The position numbers and the translations under genes are program-made. The notes beneath the pieces were generated by a model, which had not been told where the DNA came from, searched no databases, and saw nothing but the letters and a program-made list of their open reading frames with translations. Positions 1-11,800 of a stretch of 64,000 nucleotides of DNA are shown one piece after another; position 1 is the first letter of the stretch; each line of letters begins with the position of its first letter. This DNA is from Colwellia sp. M166 (GTDB lineage Bacteria; Pseudomonadota; Gammaproteobacteria; Enterobacterales; Alteromonadaceae): assembly GCF_024585285.1 (NCBI RefSeq), contig NZ_CP040755.1, positions 2,852,001 through 2,916,000 of the forward strand, read 5' to 3'.

Positions 1-135
1 ACGAGTACAACGACAACGGAAGCATTACCATCGACAACCGATAATGCAAAGGTTTCCACCGCAAGCACTAGAGTATTATCAATATTGCCTTGGGTGTTGC
101 TGATGGTGAGTTGGGGCTATTTTATTTTTGTTTAA
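1..135 (+). CDS. C-terminal end of an unidentified protein with a terminal membrane segment (partial)
   Basis: Frame 1 is open from the first base to a TAA at 133-135, giving 44 residues. The peptide begins with a Thr/Ser-rich stretch and ends in a hydrophobic segment (LSILPWVLLMVSWGYFIFV) that looks like a single membrane helix right at the C-terminus. The start lies outside the window, so the family cannot be named. It ends 104 bp before the ArsR-type regulator on the same strand and could be its regulatory partner, but that is inference. The frame could also be open by chance. Confidence 0.35.
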   Translation, partial: TSTTTTEALPSTTDNAKVSTASTRVLSILPWVLLMVSWGYFIFV

Positions 136-239
136 AGAACACGCGAGTGCTGCTAGTTATCCATATATTCGTCGGGTTAATATCGTGGCTAACTAGTGAT
201 GATTTTGTAATAAACCAATAATGAGAATGAGAGAAGTAA

Positions 240-551
240 ATGGCTGAGTTAGCAGAAATTAATATAAAAGACATGCAGGAAAATTCTGCTCAGGCTGCTG
301 ATTTATTGAAAGCCATGAGTAACCAACATCGGCTGTTAATATTGTGTCATTTAGGCGAGAAAGAAATGTCCGTTACTGCGCTTAATAACGTTATTGAGCT
401 AAGCCAATCAAGTTTATCACAGCATTTAGCGAGATTACGCCAAGATGGTTTGGTCAAAACACGCCGAGAATCTCAGACTATTTTTTACAGCATTGCGAAC
501 CCTTCAGTGGTGAAGCTGATCAGCTTTTTACATAGTGAATTCTGCCAATAG
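240..551 (+). CDS. ArsR/SmtB-family winged-helix regulator, BigR/YgaV/SqrR-like
   Basis: A 103-residue DNA-binding repressor. The winged-helix core covers roughly residues 20-95, with the recognition helix around LSQSSLSQHLARLRQDGLV and a wing at TRRESQTIFYSI. It has exactly two cysteines, Cys36 in LLILCHL and Cys102 next to the C-terminus. This matches the spacing of the cysteine pair that BigR and SqrR use to sense persulfide or oxidants, and the overall sequence resembles E. coli YgaV. The metal-binding ELCVCDL-type motif of ArsR/SmtB metal sensors is absent. A purine-rich ribosome site (gagaga) precedes the ATG. Sulfide or redox sensing is inferred from the cysteines; the target genes are probably adjacent but lie mostly outside the window. 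Confidence 0.8.
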   Translation: MAELAEINIKDMQENSAQAADLLKAMSNQHRLLILCHLGEKEMSVTALNNVIELSQSSLSQHLARLRQDGLVKTRRESQTIFYSIANPSVVKLISFLHSEFCQ

Positions 552-644
552 CTGGCACACTAAATGACGAATATGGGCGTTTAAACGACCAAACTTTTGT
601 GTTATCCCGATGATACTGCAGGTTGCGGTATCACCGGGAGATAG

Positions 645-1664
645 TTAATCATTAGTAAATAATTTCTTTCTCACCATAGCGCGATAGGCTTTGGGTGTTA
701 AGTTGAGTACTTGCTTAAAGAGACGGGTAAAGTTTGCTTGGTCTTGATAGCCGACTTGAAAAGCAACTTCTTGAATTGATAAATTACTTGCCCCTAATAG
801 GTCTTTTGCCGTTTCTATTTTTAGCTGTTGCCAATATTGCGTGGCATTGATACCCGTGGCGAGTTTAAAGCGACGGGTAAACGAACGTTGGCTGATACCA
901 AATTGTTGCGCGATATCATTTAACGTCAGCGCTGAATTTAAATTAGTTTTTAGCCAGAATTGTATTTGGCTGATTAATTCATCGGGATGACGATCAACTG
1001 CACCTTCTAAGTAGCGCTGTTCTTCATAAGGTTTTCTTATTTCATGCGAAAAGTTACGTTCTACTTGTTGTGCGGCATTTTGGCCATAAACTTGAAAAAT
1101 AATATGAACGACAATGTCGGCTAGAGCATTTAGGCTAGCTGCACAATAAGTGCGTTCAGATTGGGTGATAAAAAAATCTGGTTTTAAATCTACTTTTGGA
1201 TAATCGCGCTTAAATTGTTCGACATAATGCCAATGAGTAGTTGCTGGGTGATGATCTAAAATACCCGCTTCAGCCATTAAGCAAACCCCCGTACCACCAC
1301 CAATTAAGGTCGAACCTTGCTGCCATATATCACTAAGCCACTGTAGCATTTTAGGTTGTCCGGCGATTGTTGGTCTGGGATTACGCCAGAGGCTAGGGAT
1401 AAAAGCAAAGTCTGGGCGTTGAGCATGGTCAATATCGGTATCTGGTAGTAATTTAATTAAAGCACGGGTGGATATGGGTTTAATACTCTCGGCAACCATT
1501 TGAATTGATAGCCGTGGGGCGTGACGATTTTCCTGTAAAGCTACAGCTTCGCCAGCACGTAACATTTCAACAGGCAGACTGACACTGGTGGCTAACATGT
1601 GATCATAAAGTAGTAGGGCAATATTAATGGTCTTGTCTTGATCGCGTTTAAATTTTGCCTTCAT
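645..1664 (-). CDS. GlxA-family transcriptional regulator (DJ-1/PfpI domain plus AraC-type HTH)
   Basis: A 339-residue protein with two domains. An N-terminal DJ-1/PfpI-like (class I glutamine amidotransferase fold) ligand domain spans about residues 14-195 and contains GGGTGVCLMAEAGIL around the nucleophile-elbow position. An AraC/XylS double helix-turn-helix spans about residues 235-330 (LTLNDIAQQFGISQRSFTRRF, then IQEVAFQVGYQDQANFTRLFK). Length and order are normal for the GlxA family. It is divergent from fabY, with 136 bp between the starts, so it could control fabY or itself, but no operator was recognised. The ligand is unknown; other GlxA-type regulators respond to amines or amino-acid derivatives. 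Confidence 0.85.
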   Translation of the reverse strand: MKAKFKRDQDKTINIALLLYDHMLATSVSLPVEMLRAGEAVALQENRHAPRLSIQMVAESIKPISTRALIKLLPDTDIDHAQRPDFAFIPSLWRNPRPTIAGQPKMLQWLSDIWQQGSTLIGGGTGVCLMAEAGILDHHPATTHWHYVEQFKRDYPKVDLKPDFFITQSERTYCAASLNALADIVVHIIFQVYGQNAAQQVERNFSHEIRKPYEEQRYLEGAVDRHPDELISQIQFWLKTNLNSALTLNDIAQQFGISQRSFTRRFKLATGINATQYWQQLKIETAKDLLGASNLSIQEVAFQVGYQDQANFTRLFKQVLNLTPKAYRAMVRKKLFTND

Positions 1665-1800
1665 TGGAGCTAATGTTACGTTATTTTTATCATTTGGCTA
1701 TTTTGACATATTTTTTGGCTATATATGAGTATTATTTTTTATAGCTAACTCTTACACTGAGTGATATTAATTATTTAGTTGCAATTTAAAGAGACTTTTC

Positions 1801-3696
1801 ATGACTGCGTTACCGATTATAATTGGCATGGGCGGCATTAATGCTGCCGGCAGAACATCATTTCATCAAGGCTTTCGTCGTATTGTTATCGATAAACTAA
1901 ATGCTGAAGCTCGCCAAGAGACTTTTGTCGGCTTAGCGACCTTAATGAATTTATTGACCAGTCGAGACGGTAAGTTAGTTGATGTCGACGGTACAGTCGT
2001 TGAAAAGTCAGCTGTTGAAGGGCGCTTCGGTGCAGAAATATTAGCCGGTACCTTGATCCGTAAAATAGAGCATGAACACTTTGATCCTGATGCGACACCT
2101 TGGCAACAAAAATTAACCATGGATGTGGGCGAGCAAGGCATAAGCTTTGAAACTCGTGCTCGTGATTTACCAAGCCCGTTACCACGGACATGGAAAATCA
2201 CTGAATTAGCTGAGAAGCGAGTGCGTGTGGATATTGCTGGCGAAATTGAAGTCAGTCACAGCTCAACACGTGATAACCCGATTAAAGCGGCAGGGCAATT
2301 TCCTACCGGCTTTAAACCTGCAAGTTTATACAATAGTCGTTATCAGCCTCGGGGTTTACAAGCGACTATTTTTGGCGCTGCAGACGCTATTCATTCCACG
2401 GGTTATAGCTGGAATAAAATCGCTGATAAGGTTAGCCCAGATGAAATTGGTACTTATTCAGCATCTGTTTTTGGTCAAACTCAAGCAGAAGGTGTGGGTG
2501 GTATGATGCAGAGCCGTTTGAAGGGCGATCGCGTATCAACAAAAAATTTAGCGCTTGGTTTAAACACCATGTCGACTGATTTTATTAATGCCTATGTTAC
2601 CGGTAATGTAGGTACAACTTTCACCTCAACAGGCGCTTGTGCAACGTTTTTATATAACTTAAAAGCAGCAGTGCAGGATATTCAAGCCGGTCGTATTCGT
2701 TTGGCGATAGTGGGTAGTAATGACTGTGCTATTACCCCAGAAGTTGTTGAAGGCTTTGGTAATATGAGTGCGCTTGCCAATGAAGAAGGTTTGAAAAAAA
2801 TTGATGGTAACGGTGTTGCAGATCATCGCCGTACTAGTCGTCCATTTGGTGAAAACTGTGGTTTTACTATTGGTGAAGCCGCACAGTTTATTATTTTAGT
2901 TGACGATGCGTTAGCGATTGAACTGGGTGCCAATGTGCTAGGCTCAGTTGCCGATGTTTACACCAATGCTGACGGTATAAAGAAATCAATTACCGCACCA
3001 GGTCCAGGTAATTACATTACTATGGCTAAAGCAGTTGCATTGGCTAAATCGATTGTCGGTGCGGAATCGGTTCAGCAACGCAGCTTTATCTTAGCGCACG
3101 GCTCTAGTACGCCGCAAAATCGTGTTACTGAATCTTTAATTTATGATCGTGTTGCTAAGAGCTTTGATATTACTGATTGGCCTGTAGCAGCGCCAAAAGC
3201 CTTTGTTGGTCATACTATCGGCCCTGCAAGTGGTGATCAGGTGGCGATGGCGTTAGGTATTTTTGCACATAACATTATGCCAGGTATAACGACAATTGAT
3301 AAAGTCGCTGATGACGTTCATGATGAACAGCTAAATATTGCTACTGAACACTGGCATTGTCAGGCTATGGATGTTGCGTTTATTAATTCGAAAGGCTTTG
3401 GTGGCAATAATGCGACAGCGACCTTATTTTCTCCTGCGATAACCTTAGCTATGATGGAAAAACGCCACGGTAGTGATGGTATGGCAACTTATCGCGATAA
3501 AAATTCCCTGGTAGAGCAGGCAAGAGCTAAATATCAAGCTCAAGCTGACAGTGGTGATTTTCAAATTATTTATCGTTTTGGCGATGGTACATTGATGGAT
3601 GATGATGTTAACTTAACCGATGAAAATATCAGCGTGACAGGTTTTGCCAATAAAATAGTACTACCAACAGCAAACCCGTTTAGTGATATGGTTTGA
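1801..3696 (+). CDS. fabY: Beta-ketoacyl-ACP synthase, FabY type (fatty-acid synthesis initiation)
   Basis: A 631-residue thiolase-fold condensing enzyme, about 200 residues longer than FabB/FabF and the same size as Pseudomonas FabY. The Cys-His-His triad is visible: Cys280 in STGACATF, His433 in AHGSSTPQN, His471 in VGHTIGPASGDQ. The first 200 residues are an extra N-terminal region typical of the FabY group. In Pseudomonas aeruginosa FabY condenses acetyl-CoA with malonyl-ACP and replaces FabH as the initiating enzyme; the same role here is inferred. The gene is monocistronic, with an aaagaga ribosome site before the ATG. An insertion sequence follows 75-175 bp after the stop and appears to have split its terminator. 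Confidence 0.88.
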   Translation: MTALPIIIGMGGINAAGRTSFHQGFRRIVIDKLNAEARQETFVGLATLMNLLTSRDGKLVDVDGTVVEKSAVEGRFGAEILAGTLIRKIEHEHFDPDATPWQQKLTMDVGEQGISFETRARDLPSPLPRTWKITELAEKRVRVDIAGEIEVSHSSTRDNPIKAAGQFPTGFKPASLYNSRYQPRGLQATIFGAADAIHSTGYSWNKIADKVSPDEIGTYSASVFGQTQAEGVGGMMQSRLKGDRVSTKNLALGLNTMSTDFINAYVTGNVGTTFTSTGACATFLYNLKAAVQDIQAGRIRLAIVGSNDCAITPEVVEGFGNMSALANEEGLKKIDGNGVADHRRTSRPFGENCGFTIGEAAQFIILVDDALAIELGANVLGSVADVYTNADGIKKSITAPGPGNYITMAKAVALAKSIVGAESVQQRSFILAHGSSTPQNRVTESLIYDRVAKSFDITDWPVAAPKAFVGHTIGPASGDQVAMALGIFAHNIMPGITTIDKVADDVHDEQLNIATEHWHCQAMDVAFINSKGFGGNNATATLFSPAITLAMMEKRHGSDGMATYRDKNSLVEQARAKYQAQADSGDFQIIYRFGDGTLMDDDVNLTDENISVTGFANKIVLPTANPFSDMV

Positions 3697-3772
3697 TCTA
3701 TAGGCATTAACCACAGATAATTAAATTTTTCGAAGCCCTGCAATAATACCCAAGCTATGAGAATTGGTATTA

Positions 3773-4876
3773 TACCAATTGTCTTAAAAGTTTGATCTAA
3801 TAGTGGTATTCATATTCGAGTGATTTTGATATGCATACAGCCGACGACTTTAAACAATTAGCAAAGCAAACCTCCAACGGGCAACTGCGAACCCGCTATC
3901 TAGCTTTGTATCATTTCAAGAATGGGGAAACACGAACCCAGATAGCAACTTACCTTGGGGTTGCCAGAGGCAGTGTTAATACCTGGGTATCCAACTATCT
4001 GGCGCACGGACTTGAAGGTCTGCAATCCAAACCTAGTCCGGGTAGACCCTGTCAGCTCTCCGTCTCCCAGCGAGAACAGATCGCACATTTTATCAAAGAA
4101 AATGCGGTTAAAAAGGAGGGGGGGGCGTTTGATTGCACAGGATGTACGACAATACATTAGCGACACCTTCCAAATCGATTATCAGTTGCGAAACGTATAC
4201 CGCATCATGGATGCGCTCGGTTTCAGTTGGATAACCAGTCGCTCTAAACACCCTAAACAATCACAACAAACCCAGGACACTTTTAAAAAATTTCCTGCTG
4301 GAAACGATCCTTCACACTCCCGGTCATCTTCCTCTGGATCGCGTTGACGTCTGGTTTCAAGACGAAGCACGATTCGGTCAGCAAAATCAGACGTCCAGAA
4401 TATGGGCAGCCAAGGGCAGCAGGCCAAGAGTAGTAAAGCAACAGCAATTCGATTATGGCTATGTCTTTGGGGCGGTGTGTCCGAGCAATGGTAATACTCA
4501 GGCGCTTATCAGCCCTCTTGTGAATAAAGAGGTGATGAAGCAGCATCTGAAATTAATAAGTGAAGCGACAGAGCCTGGGCGTCATGCCGTTGTTGTAATG
4601 GATGGCGCGGGCTGGCATACGATCGATACGGCCAGCCCATTTACCAATGTCAGTCTGTTAAAACTCCCACCTTATTCTCCGGAGCTGAACCCGATGGAGC
4701 AAGTATGGCAATGGTTACGGCAACGTTGCTTATCAAACCGCGTATTTCGAGGTTACGAAGAAATAGTGGAACAGGTCTCTCGCGCTTGGAATACATTCAT
4801 TGCGGATGTTGAACGAGTCAAAAATCTCTGTTGGAGAGAGTGGATAAAGTTGGTCAATTAATTAATGCAATTGGTA
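3773..4876 (+). mobile_element. IS630-family insertion sequence, degenerate
   Basis: A single transposase gene is bracketed by imperfect inverted repeats. The left end reads TACCAATTGTCTTAA from 3773 and the right end, on the minus strand, reads TACCAATTGCATTAA from 4876. The first nine bases match exactly and similarity continues inward. The outer boundaries are uncertain by about 10 bp because the left side also carries a local palindrome (AATTGGTATTATACCAATT, 3762-3780), so the TA duplication expected for this family cannot be assigned safely. The transposase is frameshifted twice, so the copy is probably unable to move by itself unless the shifts are recoded or are sequence errors. Confidence 0.8.
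3831..4861 (+). pseudogene. IS630-family DDE transposase with two frameshifts
   Basis: The protein has to be read in three successive frames. From 3831 comes an HTH region (RTQIATYLGVARGSVNTWVS). At the G8 run near 4118-4126 the frame shifts by one, continuing as GGRLIAQDVRQYISDTF and the second HTH segment. At the A6 run near 4285-4290 it shifts again, continuing as NFLLETILHTPGHLPLD and the catalytic core to the TAA at 4859-4861. The full DDE set survives: FQDEARFG, VVMDGAGWH and SPELNPMEQVW. Both breaks are one-base excesses in homopolymers. That fits decay, sequencing error or, less likely, programmed slippage; some IS elements do use slippage to make transposase. Confidence 0.85.
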
Positions 4877-5089
4877 TTATATTGACAGGGCTTTTGTATT
4901 TAATGCAATATAGTTTGGTCAAAGATCATTATTGGCTATTTTTAGCTATATAATCAATATATGGATATTGCTAAATTAAACACACAATGTTGATATTCAG
5001 TAAAATGACGTTACTGTTCAAGAGCATTTTCTTTTTAACTTAACCGTTAAATTTAGCGATTTACTAACGATTGATGTGGTGCACTATTC

Positions 5090-7285
5090 ATGGCTAGCTT
5101 GCCAATTAAAATTGCTCTAAAATTCAAAAAACCAACCGTCGAGGCTAAGCCTAGCCAAATTCGTTCTATCTTATTAGCCGTGATTTTGGGTCTGGTTGGC
5201 GCGTTGCTTAACTGCTTTCCAATAGAACTTGCGTATAGCATTTCTTTAGTTATTGGTAATTTAGCTTTCATTTTAGCCGCAGCTTATTTACGTCCAGCAT
5301 TAACATTGTTAAGTGCTGTGATCTGTGTCGCGCCATTATTTATTATTTGGGGACATCCGTTTGGCTTTTTAACTTTTGGCTTAGAGGCACTTTTTGTTTC
5401 TTATATGCGGGGGCGTGGCTGGTATTTACCGACCGCAGATTTTGTTTATTGGTTGATTATCGGTATGCCTTTGACGGCAGCACTGATTTGGTTTAATAGT
5501 CCAGATACTCAAGGATATTTACTTTTTTCCTTATTTAAACAAAGTATTAATGCTATTTTTTATACTAGTTTAGCGGTTATCTTGCTGTTTGTTTTTGGCG
5601 ATAAATTAAATCTTTGGGTTAGATCACAGCAGCCCGCTTTAATAAAAAATCTTAAGCAATACTTACATTATATCTTTTGGATCATGTCAGCTTTTTTTGT
5701 GGTCGGTGTTAGCTTGTATTTAAGTCGTAACTTAAATGAGATACAAGAACAGCAGTTTGAAGATAAGCTTGATATTAGTAGCCAATACTTGAGCCGTATT
5801 ATTGAAAGCTATGTTGATGAACATAAGAAGGCAATTGCGCAAATAGCAAATAAGCTTTCGATTATTGCGCCAAGTGATTACGATGATTCATTGAGTAAAA
5901 CGCATGAGTTCTATCCGGGTTTTTTGACTATGCTTATTGCCAATCAAGATGCTGATTTAGTGGCATCTTCACCTCGTTCTTTAATGGATAACTTACCTAA
6001 AGCAGGCTTTAGTATTTCTGATCGCTCCTATTTCACTCAAGCTTTTTATCATCAGTCACTTTATACTTCGCCGGTTTTTCTTGGTAGAGGCTTTGGCTCT
6101 GATCCTATTATTGCAATAAGTGCCCCTCTGTATGCTAAAAATAGCAAGAGCCCTACAGGGATAGTTGAGGGCTCATTAAACCTTAATATGTTTGATCAGG
6201 TTAATCGTTATGCGGCCAACGATCGACAAATCGATGTCGTGTTAACGGATGAAAATGATAATGTTATTTATGCTGAATCGAGTTTATCCTTGACAAAATT
6301 AGCAAAATTTAATGCTTCTTTCGACCATATAGAACTGCAAGATAAGTTTATGATAATCGATACTCATGGCGCGAACATGAAACGCTATTTATATCGTAGA
6401 GTAACGTTAAATAATGGCTGGAAAGTCTTGGTTTTAATTGAACATGGCCAATTTTTACAATTAATTGAGCAACAGTATTTAACCATTTTCATGTCATTGT
6501 CTTTAATTTTTGTTTTAGTATTATTACTGGCCAGTCAATTTGCTCATATTTTAAATCGCCCTTTGGCATTTGCTTTAAAAGAGCTTGCTCGAGCGGATAA
6601 TAAAGCCGGTTATAAGGTTATACCCTATGATGCACCGACTGAGTTTGTCAGTTTATATGAAAAATTACAGCAATCGAAAGCAACACTATTAAAACAGCAG
6701 CTTGCTTTAGAAGAAAAAGTAGCAAAACGTACTAAAGAGCTGAATAAAGCAAATAAAGCACTGGAAGAGCTAGCACATAAAGATAGCTTAACGGGGCTAT
6801 ATAACCGCCGTTACCTTGAGAGTAAGTTTAGCGAGTTGCGGGCTATCTTGTCACGAAATGATGCCGCTATGATGCTTGCTATGTTAGATCTTGACCACTT
6901 TAAAAAGTTAAATGATCAATATGGCCATTTAGTGGGTGATAATTGTTTAACCTATGTCGCTAAGTTAATGAAAGGTAAGTTTGACCGTCGCAGTGATATC
7001 GTTGCACGCTTTGGTGGTGAAGAGTTTATTATTGTTGCTCAACATGATGACAAAAATGCTGTTTTGCAAAAGCTCGAAGAACTGCGCGAAGAGATAGCAC
7101 AGCACTGTTTTTCTTCTGATATTGAAGATTCAATTAACATTAACATTACCATGTCGATTGGCGTTGTTGTCGCTGATGCGAAACTATCGGAAAATATTGA
7201 TGCTTGGATTAAACTTGCTGATGAGCAGTTATATCAGGCAAAAAATAACGGTCGTAATCAATTGTCAGTTAATCATTTAATTTGA
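5090..7285 (+). CDS. Membrane diguanylate cyclase with multi-helix N-terminus, Cache-like sensor and GGDEF domain
   Basis: A 731-residue cyclic-di-GMP synthase. About six hydrophobic helices fill residues 20-210 in a MASE-like integral membrane module. A Cache-type extracytoplasmic sensor covers about 225-450 (ISDRSYFTQAFYH, then DPIIAISAPLY), followed by a membrane helix near 465-488, a short coiled linker (LEEKVAKRTKELNKANKALEE region) and a GGDEF domain from about 570. The active-site motif is GGEEF at 642-646. The inhibitory-site RxxD is present as R633-D636, five residues upstream, so product feedback is expected. No EAL domain. It converges on gltD. The ligand of the sensor is unknown. 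The start is an ATG preceded by a weak ribosome site. Confidence 0.9.
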   Translation: MASLPIKIALKFKKPTVEAKPSQIRSILLAVILGLVGALLNCFPIELAYSISLVIGNLAFILAAAYLRPALTLLSAVICVAPLFIIWGHPFGFLTFGLEALFVSYMRGRGWYLPTADFVYWLIIGMPLTAALIWFNSPDTQGYLLFSLFKQSINAIFYTSLAVILLFVFGDKLNLWVRSQQPALIKNLKQYLHYIFWIMSAFFVVGVSLYLSRNLNEIQEQQFEDKLDISSQYLSRIIESYVDEHKKAIAQIANKLSIIAPSDYDDSLSKTHEFYPGFLTMLIANQDADLVASSPRSLMDNLPKAGFSISDRSYFTQAFYHQSLYTSPVFLGRGFGSDPIIAISAPLYAKNSKSPTGIVEGSLNLNMFDQVNRYAANDRQIDVVLTDENDNVIYAESSLSLTKLAKFNASFDHIELQDKFMIIDTHGANMKRYLYRRVTLNNGWKVLVLIEHGQFLQLIEQQYLTIFMSLSLIFVLVLLLASQFAHILNRPLAFALKELARADNKAGYKVIPYDAPTEFVSLYEKLQQSKATLLKQQLALEEKVAKRTKELNKANKALEELAHKDSLTGLYNRRYLESKFSELRAILSRNDAAMMLAMLDLDHFKKLNDQYGHLVGDNCLTYVAKLMKGKFDRRSDIVARFGGEEFIIVAQHDDKNAVLQKLEELREEIAQHCFSSDIEDSININITMSIGVVVADAKLSENIDAWIKLADEQLYQAKNNGRNQLSVNHLI

Positions 7286-7294
7286 GTTTAGATA

Positions 7295-7360
7295 ACTGTT
7301 ATTTTTTGATAACAGTAATAGCACTTTAAAAACACAAGTCGTGTATTTCAAAGTGCTATT
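7295..7360. terminator. Bidirectional terminator hairpins between the GGDEF gene and gltD
   Basis: Two stem-loops fill the gap between the convergent genes. The first is ACTGTTAT/ATAACAGT (7295-7302 with 7309-7316). The second is an 11-bp stem AATAGCACTTT/AAAGTGCTATT (7317-7327 with 7350-7360) with an inner ACAC/GTGT pairing. The larger hairpin probably serves both directions; T tracts are short. Confidence 0.6.
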
Positions 7361-7370
7361 AATAGGGTGA

Positions 7371-8822
<1,452 letters not shown>

Positions 8823-8846
8823 TTAGTTGCTCCACTTGTGCTCTGA

Positions 8847-11800
8847 TTATTGCGCTTGAACACGTAGTTCTGCGGACGAACGGCTGCGATGACCTAATAA
8901 GGTTTTAACATCAATCGCTTTGGGCTTAATCAACTTAAATAATGGTGCGTAAGTAGCAAAGTTATTTAAAATTTCCTCTGCTCTTAAACTCCCAGTTTCA
9001 TCTAAGTGTTGATTGATTATGCCGCGTAAATGTTCTTGATGAATATTAAGTTCATCTATCGCCAACATTTCAATAGATTCATTATTTAGACGTATGGCTA
9101 AATCATCTTGTTCATCTAAAACATAAGCAAAGCCGCCGGTCATACCGGCGCCAAAATTGACACCCACTTGACCTAAAATAGTCACTATTCCACCGGTCAT
9201 ATATTCACAAGCATGATCACCTGTGCCTTCTATTACCGCGTGGCAACCTGAATTTCGTACCGCAAAGCGTTCACCCGCACGACCACAGCCGTAGAGTTTT
9301 CCGCCTGTTGCACCATATAAACAAGTATTACCCATAATCATGGTTTTATGACTTAAATATTCTACTCCTTTTGGTGGTTTAATGGTGAGCTTTCCGCCAG
9401 CCATGCCTTTACCCACGTAGTCATTAGCGTCACCTGTTAAGGTCATTTCTAAGCCACCGGCATTCCAAACGCCAAAGCTTTGACCAGCGGTACCACTAAA
9501 AGCGACTTTAATCGGGCTTGCCGCCATGCCTTGATCACCGTGATGACGGGCAATTTCACCTGATAATGCTGCGCCGACAGAACGGTCAGTGTTCTGAATA
9601 TTTAAACGATATTCACCACCACTGCTATGCGCAATAGCATCTGCAGCCAGTGATAATAAACGCTGATTTAACTCACCTTTATCGAAAGGTTCATTAGTAT
9701 CAGTCTGATATAATGCCGTATCATCAGTGGCAACAACCGGGGCAATAATAGGTCGTAAATCTAACTTTTGTTGCTTAGCGGTAATGCCTGACAAAGGCAC
9801 GAGTAAGTCAGTACGACCAATAATGGCGGTTAAGCTTTCAACCCCTAAATGCGCTAAGATTTCTCGGACATCTTGAGCGATAAATTTGAAGTAATTCATC
9901 ACCTGATCAGGTAAGCCTTTAAAGAACTGCTCACGTAGCACTTCATCTTGGGTTGCAACACCTGTAGCACAGTTATTTAGGTGGCAAATTCGGAGGAACT
10001 TACAACCTAATGTCACCATAGGCGCGGTACCAAAACCAAAGCTCTCTGCGCCAAGAATGGCAGCTTTGACGATATCTATACCGGTTTTTAGACCACCATC
10101 AACTTGTAAGCGTACTTTATGTCTTAAGCCATTGGTGACTAAAGATTGGTGCGCTTCAGCTAAACCAAGTTCCCATGGACAACCGGCATATTTAACCGAG
10201 GTTAATGGACTAGCGCCAGTACCACCATCATAGCCAGAAATAGTAATGAAATCAGCGTAGGCTTTGGCAACACCAGAAGCGATAGTGCCAACGCCTGGAC
10301 CAGAAACCAGTTTGACGGAAATAACTGCTTTAGGATTGACTTGTTTTAAATCGAAAATCAGTTGCGCTAGATCTTCAATAGAATAAATGTCGTGATGAGG
10401 TGGAGGTGATATTAAAGTAACCCCAGGCACTGAAAAACGTAATTTTGCGATTAAAGGTGTGACTTTATCACCGGGTAATTGACCACCTTCACCTGGCTTT
10501 GCGCCTTGTGCTACTTTAATTTGTAGTACATCAGCATTTACTAGGTAGTAAGGTGTAACGCCAAATCGTCCCGAAGCAATTTGCTTGATACGTGAATTTT
10601 TTACGGTACCAAAGCGACGTTCGTCTTCACCACCTTCACCCGAATTAGAAAAACCACCTAAGCGGTTCATCGCTATAGCGAGCGCTTCATGGGCCTCAGG
10701 GCTTAGTGCACCAATTGACATCGCGGCACTATCAAAGCGTTTAAATAGTTCTGTTTCTGGTTCAACGGTGGCGATATCAATCGCTTTTTGATCGTCTTTA
10801 AATGCCAATAAATCGCGTAATGCAGCAGCAGGACGATTATTTACGTGATCAGCAAATATTCGATAATCACTATAGTCGCCACTGCGAACAGCGGTTTGTA
10901 GCGTGCTAACAACATCAGGATTATAGGCGTGGTATTCACCACCATGAACATATTTTAATAATCCGCCATGGCTCATTTTTTGATGTGGCATAAAAGCTTT
11001 ACGAGCAAGGTTGATATTATCTTGTTCAATATCTGAAAAGTCAGCACCCTGAATACGACTAGGTAAATCAGGGAAACACAGTTTCATGATATTGCTATTA
11101 AGACCAATGACTTCAAATAAGCCGGCACAACGATAGCTAGCAATCGTTGAAATACCCATTTTAGATAATATTTTTAGTAGGCCTTTATTAATGCCTTCTC
11201 GGTAGTTAACCACCGCTTGACGGGCAGTCAAATCAAGTTGTTTTTGTTCAACTAATTGCTCGATGGTTTCATAAGCTAGGTACGGATAAATAGCTGTTGC
11301 GCCTAAGCCAAGTAGTACAGCAAACTGATGAGAGTCGCGAACAGACGCTGTTTCAACAATAATATTTGAATCACAACGTAATTGTTGCTCAACTAAGCGT
11401 TTTTGCACGGCGCCAACGGCCATTGCTGCTGGAATAGGCAGCATGCCTTGATGTATTTGGCGATCAGATAATACTAAGATAACCGTATTTTTATTTCGAA
11501 CTAAGCTTTCCGCTTCATCACATAAGCGCAATATTGCCGCTTCTAAACCTTCATCTTGATCATAATTCAAGGTTAAGGTATCAGATCGGTAATGTTCAGG
11601 GTCCAATTCACGTAATTGCTTTAAACCGGTATACATTAATACCGGTGTCGCAAATAAAATGCGGTCAGCATGGCCAGTGGTTTCGTTAAAAACGTTATGC
11701 TCTCGGCCTATACAGGTTCCCAATGACATAACGTAACGTTCGCGTAATGGATCAATGGGGGGATTAGTTACTTGGGCAAACTGTTGACGAAAGTAATCAT

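Larger units (their letters stand above)
3733..4895 (+). terminator. Probable fabY terminator stem split by the insertion sequence
   Basis: AAGCCCTG at 3733-3740, 36 bp after the fabY stop, is perfectly complementary to CAGGGCTT at 4886-4893, which runs into TTTT. Joined, the two arms would make an 8-bp intrinsic terminator hairpin with a T tract. They now flank the roughly 1.1-kb IS630-type element. The other reading is that these arms belong to a longer imperfect terminal inverted repeat of the element, since AAGCCCTG is followed on both ends by a CAAT..AATACC-like sequence. Confidence 0.4.
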
